From an uncultured Mollicutes bacterium (GTDB taxonomy: Bacteria; Bacillota_I; Bacilli_A; RF39; UBA660): a DNA stretch of 12,291 nucleotides. The DNA lies in the NCBI GenBank assembly GCA_900557675.1, contig USTO01000015.1, positions 1 to 12,291 of the forward strand. Reading direction: 5' to 3'. A model generated the notes under the pieces. That model saw only the letters and a list, made by a program, of their open reading frames with translations, did not search any database and had not been told where the DNA came from. Made by a program: the position numbers and the translations under genes. Positions within the stretch are counted from its first letter, which is position 1; the number at the start of each line of letters is the position of its first letter. Positions 6,494 to 12,291 of the stretch are shown here, piece by piece.

Positions 6494-7834
6494 ATGAATA
6501 AAGGATTACCAAATAACATCGAAGCTGAAAAATCATTAATAGGCTCCCTTTTTTGGTCCTACTCTTCTCTTCAAAAAGGATGTGAAGAAGTACCCAAAGA
6601 AGCCTTTTACTTAGATAGCAATGCCAAAATATTTGAAGTAATAAACGATTTATACAATAATAAAAAGCCGGTAGACATAAATACAGTAACCGCCGAACTA
6701 ATAGGAAAAAATATACTAACTCAAGTAGGTGGTGTAGAATACCTAAATGAAATAATAGATAGCGTTGCAACAGGTGCCAATGTCGAATATTACATAAATA
6801 CAGTTTTAGAAAAATACACTCTAAGAAGAATGATAGAAGTAGCAACTAATATAGTAACCAAAGCCAATACAGATGATGTAGACGTAAATGCAGCCGTAGA
6901 AGAAGCCGAGAAAAAAATATTAGACGTTTCCAAAACAAGAAGAGCAACTGAATTCAGGAAAATTCAAGATGTCCTAACTAAAACCGAAGAAGACTTAGAA
7001 ATACTTGCCAAAAATAAAGGCAAAGTAACAGGCTTAACAACCGGCCTATACGATTTAGATAACATAACTGAAGGATTACATCCGACTCAGTTAGTAATAA
7101 TCGCCGCCCGTCCTGCTGTCGGTAAAACAGCCTTTGCCCTTAATGTAGCCGTAGGAGCGGCAAAAGCAACCAAGAAAAATATTGCCATTTTTTCATTAGA
7201 AATGCCAGCAGAACAATTAATACTAAGAATGATAAGTTCCCTAGGTCAAATAGATAACAAAAAACTCCAAACCGGTCGTTTAGAAAACGATGATTGGAAA
7301 AGAGTAAATGAAGCAATGAGTCAATTAGCCGATACAAATATATTTTTTCACGACGCAGGTGGCGTAACCGCAAATGAAATAGCTGCAAAATGTCGTCGTC
7401 TTTCAACCCAAGGCGAAGGTCTCGGCCTAGTAATAATAGACTATCTACAATTAATAGATTCCTCTTCAAAATATGCCGGATCTAGACAACAAGAAGTATC
7501 AGAAATATCAAGAAAACTAAAAACCCTAGCTCTCGAATTAGAAGTACCAGTTATTGCCCTTTCCCAATTATCAAGAAGTGTAGAAAAAAGAGAGGACAAA
7601 AAACCAGTTTTAAGTGATTTAAGAGAATCAGGTTCAATAGAACAAGATGCTGATATAGTAGCAGCCCTTCACGCCCCTGAAGTGGAAGCCCCATTAGATG
7701 ATAACATCCCCGTTCCCATTCAACTATTAATACTAAAACATCGTAATGGACCAATAGCCAATATAGATTTACTATTTAAGAAAAAAACATCAACATTTTT
7801 ATCAATAAAGAAGGAAGGTGGAACTAGTGCGTAG
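6494..7834 (+). CDS. dnaB: Replicative DNA helicase DnaB (DnaC in Bacillus naming)
   Basis: The 446-residue protein has the two-domain DnaB layout. The helical N-terminal domain (about 1-105) starts LPNNIEAEKSLIGSL. After a hinge, the RecA-like ATPase domain begins near residue 165 with TGLTTGLYDLDNITEGL. Walker A is RPAVGKT with Gly210-Lys211, Walker B is VIIDYLQLID with Asp316, and the conserved QLSRSVEKRED...LSDLRESGSIEQDAD and KHRNGP blocks (the arginine-finger region) follow. It forms the hexamer that unwinds DNA at replication forks. An AGGTGA SD overlaps the end of rplI. No intein or truncation is visible. Its 3' end overlaps the next gene by 8 nt. Confidence 0.98.
   Translation: MNKGLPNNIEAEKSLIGSLFWSYSSLQKGCEEVPKEAFYLDSNAKIFEVINDLYNNKKPVDINTVTAELIGKNILTQVGGVEYLNEIIDSVATGANVEYYINTVLEKYTLRRMIEVATNIVTKANTDDVDVNAAVEEAEKKILDVSKTRRATEFRKIQDVLTKTEEDLEILAKNKGKVTGLTTGLYDLDNITEGLHPTQLVIIAARPAVGKTAFALNVAVGAAKATKKNIAIFSLEMPAEQLILRMISSLGQIDNKKLQTGRLENDDWKRVNEAMSQLADTNIFFHDAGGVTANEIAAKCRRLSTQGEGLGLVIIDYLQLIDSSSKYAGSRQQEVSEISRKLKTLALELEVPVIALSQLSRSVEKREDKKPVLSDLRESGSIEQDADIVAALHAPEVEAPLDDNIPVPIQLLILKHRNGPIANIDLLFKKKTSTFLSIKKEGGTSA
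7811..7821 (+). promoter_or_regulatory. Ribosome binding site deciding the GTG start of the M23 gene
   Basis: AAGGAAGGTGG lies inside the end of dnaB. Its AGGTGG part is 5 nt before GTG at 7827, normal spacing. The alternative GTG at 7818 lies within this motif and would have almost no spacing, so 7827 is preferred. Both starts give nearly the same protein. Confidence 0.6.
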
Positions 7835-9341
7835 AAAAAGAATAACCATTGGGGGAATACTAATAATCCTAATTGTAACAAGTTTGGTAACATTTTTAGG
7901 CTTAACCAAAAATAAAAGCACCGAACCAATCGAAGTATATGCCATATACATAGACGGAGATAAAATAGGTCAAGTAAAAAGTGAAACCGAACTAGAAGCA
8001 TATATAAATAAACAAGAAGAAAAAATAAAAGAAAAATACAATATAGATGATGTCCATACTCCCAAAGGAGTTGATATCAAAAAAATATATACATATAACA
8101 CAAAAACCGATACCGCTCAAAGCATCTATGAAAAAATGATAAAAAAGAAAAAATTTGCCATTAAAGGCATTGTAGTAACAGTAAAAAACGAAGAACCCGA
8201 AAACAAAACCACCAAAAAAATTTACATAACAAATAAAAAAATATTTGACGAGTCATTAAAAAATATAATAAAAGCCTTTGTAGGAACCGAACAATACAGC
8301 AAATTCTTAGAAGGCACTCAAGAAGAAATACAAGATACAGGAAGTCTTATAGAAAATATAGATTTACAAGAAAAAGTAACATACAAAGAAGATTATATAG
8401 CCGTAGATAATCAAATATTTACAGATTCAGACGAATTAACAAAATATCTATTATATGGAAGTATTGAAGAACAACAAAAATATACCGTAAAAGAGGGAGA
8501 CACTATTGAAGACGTTGCTCGTGAAAATAAATTAAACGTTCAAGAATTCCTAATAGCCAACCCAACATTTACAAGTGCCAATAATTTACTATATTCCGGT
8601 CAAGAAGTAATAGTAGGACTAATCAATCCCGTTATAAGCGTTGTAGTTGATGTCCATAGCGTAGAAGACGTTGAAAAAGAATACACTACGGAAATAAAAT
8701 ACGATGAGAACCAAAACGTAGGTTACGAAAATGTCGAAAGAGAGGGCGAAAAAGGCCTTGACAAAGTAGTAAGAAAATACCAATATATAAATGGACAATT
8801 AGTAGATGCCGTTAACGTAAGTTCAACAGAAATAAAACCAGCTGTAAGTAAAATAGTAGTAAAAGGAGAAAAAGTAATACCAAACGTTGCAGATACATCA
8901 TATTGGGGCTGGCCAACAGAATACCCATATACAATAACATCATACTTCGAATACCGTTGGGGATCATTCCATAATGCCATAGATATATATGTAGGATATA
9001 ACTCTTCCATATATGCAGCCAATAACGGAACCGTATATCAAGTAGGAACAGGATGTGCCCCAGGAGCTATAAACTGTAACAATCAAAGAGGAAACTTTAT
9101 CATAATAAATCATAATACAGGTAATATATATACCCAATATATGCACTTAAATCAAATTCTAGTACAACCAGGCCAAACCGTATCACGTGGTCAAAAAATA
9201 GCCACAATGGGAAATACCGGATTTGTAGTACCAACCCCATCCGCATATAGCCCATATTCAGGCACCCACTTAGATTTTTCTGTATACTTAGGAGTACCAT
9301 TCAAAGGCGGTACCCCAATAAACCCATTAAGACTATACTAA
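7827..9341 (+). CDS. Membrane-anchored LysM-G5-M23 murein endopeptidase
   Basis: With the GTG start the protein has 504 residues. A basic N-terminus and one hydrophobic helix (about 6-27) form an anchor or uncleaved signal. A charged region without a recognised domain follows (about 30-210), then a LysM module (KYTVKEGDTIEDVA..., about 218-265), a probable G5 domain (about 272-352) and a C-terminal M23 peptidase (about 378-500). The M23 site shows His382 and Asp386 in HNAID and His440 in QYMHL. The last motif reads His481-Leu-Asp483 where the family normally has HxH, so the third zinc ligand appears to be Asp. LysM and G5 bind wall glycans; M23 enzymes cut peptide cross-links, so it probably remodels murein outside the membrane. 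It overlaps dnaB by 8 nt and walJ by 1 nt. Confidence 0.88.
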   Translation: MRRKRITIGGILIILIVTSLVTFLGLTKNKSTEPIEVYAIYIDGDKIGQVKSETELEAYINKQEEKIKEKYNIDDVHTPKGVDIKKIYTYNTKTDTAQSIYEKMIKKKKFAIKGIVVTVKNEEPENKTTKKIYITNKKIFDESLKNIIKAFVGTEQYSKFLEGTQEEIQDTGSLIENIDLQEKVTYKEDYIAVDNQIFTDSDELTKYLLYGSIEEQQKYTVKEGDTIEDVARENKLNVQEFLIANPTFTSANNLLYSGQEVIVGLINPVISVVVDVHSVEDVEKEYTTEIKYDENQNVGYENVEREGEKGLDKVVRKYQYINGQLVDAVNVSSTEIKPAVSKIVVKGEKVIPNVADTSYWGWPTEYPYTITSYFEYRWGSFHNAIDIYVGYNSSIYAANNGTVYQVGTGCAPGAINCNNQRGNFIIINHNTGNIYTQYMHLNQILVQPGQTVSRGQKIATMGNTGFVVPTPSAYSPYSGTHLDFSVYLGVPFKGGTPINPLRLY

Positions 9342-10099
9342 TGAAAGTAATAGTATTATCAAGTGGTAGTAAAGGCAACACTACTTACATAGAAACCCAA
9401 ACTACCAAAATACTAATAGATATAGGAAATACCTGCAAATACATAACAGAAAAACTAAGTGCAATAGGTGTAACACTAGGAGAAATAAATGCCATATTAA
9501 TAACTCACACTCACACCGATCACATAAAAGGCCTAAAAACATTTACAAATAACTATTCTGCCCCCATATATATAACGGAAAAAATGCACCCCAAAATCCC
9601 CTATGTAAAACAGTACAAATATATAGAATCCAGTTTAATAACAATAAGAGACATAAAAATAAATATAATAAAGACTTCACACGATGCCGAAGATTCCGTA
9701 GGATATATCATAAATAATAACGATAAATCCATAGTATATATAACCGATACAGGGTACATCAATAAAAAATATCACCCAATGCTTTCCAACCGTGATATAT
9801 ATATAATGGAAAGCAATCACGATGTAGAAATGCTAAATAATGGCCCCTACCCCTTTCCCCTTAGACAAAGAATTCTCTCTGATAAAGGCCATCTCTCCAA
9901 CCACGATTCTGCAAAATATATTGGCGATTTCATCGGTCCAAAAACCACAAATATTGTCCTTGCCCATCTATCTCACGAAAATAATACTCCCGAATTAGCC
10001 AAAGAAACCCTTCTTGCCAAGTTACAGGAGTTAAATATGACACAAATTCACATTGATATTGCCTTACAAGACCAAGAAACGGAGATAATTCAAGTATGA
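9341..10099 (+). CDS. walJ: Metallo-beta-lactamase-fold hydrolase WalJ (YycJ)
   Basis: The 252-residue protein begins with the family hallmark VIVLSSGSKGNTTYIE and carries the metal motif His56-x-His58-x-Asp60-His61 in THTHTDHIKG. Further ligand-bearing segments are TSHDAEDSVGY, YITDTGYI, ESNHD and VLAHLSHENNTPE. YycJ/WalJ proteins are probable nucleases or phosphodiesterases, linked genetically to the WalRK cell-wall system and to DNA repair or replication coordination; the exact substrate is not settled. Here the wal two-component genes are absent and the gene follows an M23 hydrolase directly. The ATG shares one base with the preceding TAA and I see no good SD, so translation is probably coupled. 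It overlaps rlmH by 4 nt (ATGA). Confidence 0.92.
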   Translation: MKVIVLSSGSKGNTTYIETQTTKILIDIGNTCKYITEKLSAIGVTLGEINAILITHTHTDHIKGLKTFTNNYSAPIYITEKMHPKIPYVKQYKYIESSLITIRDIKINIIKTSHDAEDSVGYIINNNDKSIVYITDTGYINKKYHPMLSNRDIYIMESNHDVEMLNNGPYPFPLRQRILSDKGHLSNHDSAKYIGDFIGPKTTNIVLAHLSHENNTPELAKETLLAKLQELNMTQIHIDIALQDQETEIIQV

Positions 10100-10530
10100 T
10101 AAAAATAATAACAATAGGAAAATTAAAAGAAAAATACTTAAAAGACGCTATTGCGGACTACAAAAAAAGAATAAGCAAATACCATAAAATAGAGTTAATA
10201 GAATTACCAGATACAAATACAACCAAAGAAAAAGAAGAAATAAAAAAACACATCTCTTCCAAAGAATACATAGTAACTATGGAAATAGAAGGCAAAGAAT
10301 TATCCAGTCCAGAGTTATCTAGATTAATAGACAAAACCTTTATAAATTATCCTTGTATAACATTTATAATAGGATCTTCAGAAGGATTACACGATGAAAT
10401 CAAATCCCTAAGTAATTACAAATTATCCTTTTCCAAATTAACTTTTCCTCACGGCTTATTTAGACTAATTCTCTTAGAACAAATATATAGAAGTTTTAAA
10501 ATATTAAATGGTGAAACATATCACAAATAA
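10096..10530 (+). CDS. rlmH: 23S rRNA pseudouridine-1915 N3-methyltransferase RlmH
   Basis: The 144-residue product is a full-length, slightly short SPOUT methyltransferase (B. subtilis homologue about 159). It starts IKIITIGKLKEKYLKDAI and has the cofactor-knot segment FIIGSSEGL and the invariant tail LSFSKLTFPH...LLEQIYRSFKI...GETYHK. It methylates pseudouridine 1915 in helix 69 of 23S rRNA on assembled ribosomes, using S-adenosylmethionine. A GGAG sequence about 11 nt upstream and the ATGA overlap point to coupling with walJ, the same order as in Bacilli. It is the last gene of the rplI operon and is followed directly by a long terminator hairpin. Confidence 0.98.
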   Translation: MIKIITIGKLKEKYLKDAIADYKKRISKYHKIELIELPDTNTTKEKEEIKKHISSKEYIVTMEIEGKELSSPELSRLIDKTFINYPCITFIIGSSEGLHDEIKSLSNYKLSFSKLTFPHGLFRLILLEQIYRSFKILNGETYHK

Positions 10531-10569
10531 AGCTTTATCCACAGTTTTTGTGGATAAAGCTTTTTCTTT
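10529..10569 (+). terminator. Strong intrinsic terminator of the rplI-rlmH operon
   Basis: The arms AGCTTTATCCACA (10531-10543) and TGTGGATAAAGCT (10549-10561) are perfect complements around a 5-nt loop; AA at 10529-10530 and TT at 10562-10563 extend the stem to 15 bp. TTTTTCTTT follows on the plus strand. The minus-strand U-tract is poor, so it works mainly forward. Each arm contains a perfect DnaA-box nonamer. Confidence 0.93.
10535..10557. other. Inverted pair of perfect DnaA-box sequences in terminator
   Basis: TTATCCACA (10535-10543) and its reverse complement TGTGGATAA (10549-10557) match the strong DnaA-box consensus exactly. The hairpin symmetry makes the second copy follow from the first, so this counts as one coincidence, not two. 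Whether DnaA binds here is unknown. Confidence 0.4.
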
Positions 10570-10571
10570 AC

Positions 10572-10600
10572 AAAAAAACTATCAACATTACTGTTGACAG
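10572..10600 (-). terminator. Intrinsic terminator of nifJ
   Basis: On the minus strand, CTGTCAACA (10600-10592), loop GTAA and TGTTGATAG (10587-10579) form a 9-bp stem with one G-U pair, followed by seven T (10578-10572). The nifJ stop codon TAA (10590-10588) sits in the loop. Together with the rlmH terminator it insulates the two convergent units. Confidence 0.88.
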
Positions 10601-12291
10601 TTCTCTTCAAGATTCTTGTAATAATTATATCTCTTAATAGCCCAATCCCTTTGCTTATCAAGTAGAATCCTTTTATCCTCATCTAAACTATTAAATCTAT
10701 TTTCCCCTTTAAGAAAATCATAATACAAATCAAAATCCACATCCTTACTATCCATATAAAATTCCCCATTTAAAGGATTATACCTAAACGTAAGAAAGTA
10801 ACCACACTTAGTAGCAAGATAAGCATCATCCAAAGAATGTTCCATTCCCCTTTTTATACCATGTTCAATACAAGGAGCATAACAAATAATAATACTAGGA
10901 CCATTATAACTATTAGCCTCTTTTAAAGCCCTCAAATACTGTTCCTTATCATAACCAATATTACAGCAAGCAACATATACGTGAGGATAACACATAGCAA
11001 CCCTCGCCAAATCCTTTTTAAAGTTCTCTTTTCCACTTGCAGTAAACGATGCAATAGAACCCAAATTACTAGATTTAGACGATTGCCCTCCCGTATTAGA
11101 ATAAACCTCCGTATCAAGTACCATAACATTAAAATTATTATTAGTAGAAAGAATATGATCTAAACCACCAAATCCAATATCATAAGCAAATCCATCTCCC
11201 CCAATAATCCACATACTCTTAGGAGTAATAAAGTCCCTATAATCATTAAGAACCCTATGCTTATTAAAGTCAATTTCCCTTTCTACCTCCATGCAAACCT
11301 CTACATTATCACTATCCCTAAGCCACTTATCAAAAATCTCATCCCTATTATTAAGCATATACTCCCTAATAACATTTCTCTTATTCATAATACCACTCAA
11401 AATACCAAGCCCAAACTCCGCATTATCCTCAAACAAAGAATTAGCCCACGAAACCGAATAAGGCATTGACGGAACACTAGCCCCATATATAGAAGAACAA
11501 CCCGTAGCATTAGCAATAACTAAACTATTACCAAAAACTTGCGTCAAATTCTTAATATAAGGCGTTTCACCACAACCACCACAAGCGCCACTAAATTCAA
11601 ACTTAGGCATCTCAAATCCAACATTTCTAACATTCAAAATTTTCTTATTAACCATATCATTAACATTATTATCAAGAAGATACAAAAACTCATCTTCCCT
11701 ATAAATATCCCTATTATAATTAACCATTTCTAAAGCCTTTTTCCCCATTTTACCAGGACAATTATTAACACATAATCCACATCCCGTACAATCCTTATAA
11801 CTAATACCAATCTTATAAAAAACATCCTTAGGATTTAAACACTTAATACTATCTCTATCTTCCTTAGTCAAGAAAGGCCTAATAACACCGTGAGGACAAA
11901 CAAAAGCACATCTATTACACTGAATACAATTATCCCCATTCCAGCAAGGAACCATTTCCGCAATATCCCTCTTCTCACTCTTAGTAGTACCACCCTCGAA
12001 AATGCCACTCTTCTTATCCATAAAACAACTAACCGGAAGACTATCCCCCTTTAACCCATTAATAGTCTCCATAAAGTTCAATTTATTCCTATCCTCAAAC
12101 TCAGCATCAATAAAATCATCAGGAACATCAACACCCCTTAAACAATCAAGAGCCCTTTCAACAATCCTATTATTACTATCAATAACATCCTGCCCCTTAT
12201 GACTAAACCTCTTAACATTATGATCCTTAATAATTTCCCTAACCCTATCAATATCTATTCTGTTTATAATCTTAAAAATACAAATTTCCAT
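10588..12291 (-). CDS. nifJ: Pyruvate:ferredoxin (flavodoxin) oxidoreductase, C-terminal half
   Basis: This is the 567-residue C-terminal part of an enzyme of about 1170 residues. The ATG at the window edge is internal, and the gene continues beyond it. The enzyme converts pyruvate and CoA to acetyl-CoA and CO2, passing electrons to ferredoxin in the cytoplasm of anaerobes. Numbering from the edge, two 4Fe-4S motifs are visible: CIQCNRCAFVCP (Cys122, 125, 128, 132) and CTGCGLCVNNCP (Cys168, 171, 174, 178). Ligands of the third, TPP-proximal cluster are all present: Cys237 and Cys240 in GACGGCGETP, Cys265 in NATGCSS and Cys474 in YAPCIEHG. The TPP site is GGDG (Asp366) to NTGGQ (399-403). No frameshift is seen. 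Codons favour T and G endings (ATT, GTT, AAG, AGG). Confidence 0.97.
   Translation of the reverse strand: MEICIFKIINRIDIDRVREIIKDHNVKRFSHKGQDVIDSNNRIVERALDCLRGVDVPDDFIDAEFEDRNKLNFMETINGLKGDSLPVSCFMDKKSGIFEGGTTKSEKRDIAEMVPCWNGDNCIQCNRCAFVCPHGVIRPFLTKEDRDSIKCLNPKDVFYKIGISYKDCTGCGLCVNNCPGKMGKKALEMVNYNRDIYREDEFLYLLDNNVNDMVNKKILNVRNVGFEMPKFEFSGACGGCGETPYIKNLTQVFGNSLVIANATGCSSIYGASVPSMPYSVSWANSLFEDNAEFGLGILSGIMNKRNVIREYMLNNRDEIFDKWLRDSDNVEVCMEVEREIDFNKHRVLNDYRDFITPKSMWIIGGDGFAYDIGFGGLDHILSTNNNFNVMVLDTEVYSNTGGQSSKSSNLGSIASFTASGKENFKKDLARVAMCYPHVYVACCNIGYDKEQYLRALKEANSYNGPSIIICYAPCIEHGIKRGMEHSLDDAYLATKCGYFLTFRYNPLNGEFYMDSKDVDFDLYYDFLKGENRFNSLDEDKRILLDKQRDWAIKRYNYYKNLEENCQQ

Noticed and set aside
12289..12291. 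ATG at the window edge as the nifJ start
   Set aside because: The visible product is only the C-terminal half of a family of about 1170 residues; the coincidence with the edge is not a real start.
1..12291. CRISPR array, tRNA, insertion sequence, attachment site or defence system
   Set aside because: No spaced direct repeats, cloverleaf, transposase, integrase or defence-type domains were seen; the gene content is housekeeping.

Overview
The window reads as a compact housekeeping segment of a low-GC, Gram-positive (Bacillota) chromosome. The standard code fits: tryptophan is TGG and no in-frame TGA is needed. The SsbA-type single-strand binding protein, the rpsF-ssb-rpsR and rplI-dnaB blocks, and the walJ-rlmH pair all match the gene neighbourhood near the replication origin in Bacilli. 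A pyruvate:ferredoxin oxidoreductase suggests an anaerobe. A LysM/M23 wall hydrolase suggests a murein wall, so not a wall-less mollicute. An anaerobic, gut-type Bacilli or Erysipelotrichia-like lineage is my inference; the species cannot be named from this sequence.

Layout. Positions 1-4185 (+) hold the 3' part of an AbgT-family transporter, the ribosome-binding ATPase ychF and the M3 oligopeptidase pepF, tightly packed. A strong extended -10 promoter and a short structured leader at 4187-4274 then start rpsF-ssb-rpsR, which ends at a bidirectional terminator. On the minus strand, 5334-5852 encodes an unrecognised membrane-anchored protein with its own promoter. Diverging from it, a promoter at 5988-6016 drives rplI-dnaB-M23 peptidase-walJ-rlmH, where the gaps are 7 nt or genes overlap. 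Two convergent hairpin terminators (10529-10600) separate this operon from the C-terminal half of nifJ, which enters on the minus strand and is cut by the window end.

How the genes work together. Ribosome parts and ribosome care (S6, S18, L9, YchF, RlmH) sit with replication proteins (SSB, DnaB) and envelope homeostasis (M23 hydrolase, WalJ). Compared with B. subtilis, gdpP is absent upstream of rplI, and purA plus walRKHI are absent between dnaB and walJ. The minus-strand orphan and the M23 peptidase occupy those places.

I see no CRISPR array, tRNA, rRNA, insertion sequence or phage gene, and nothing that amounts to a clear new system. The best leads are two perfect DnaA-box sequences inside the rlmH terminator, a possible Shine-Dalgarno-sequestering leader before rpsF, an Asp in place of the third zinc-ligand His in the M23 peptidase, the orphan at the gdpP position, and a strong strand-dependent codon asymmetry that may place the cluster on the lagging strand.
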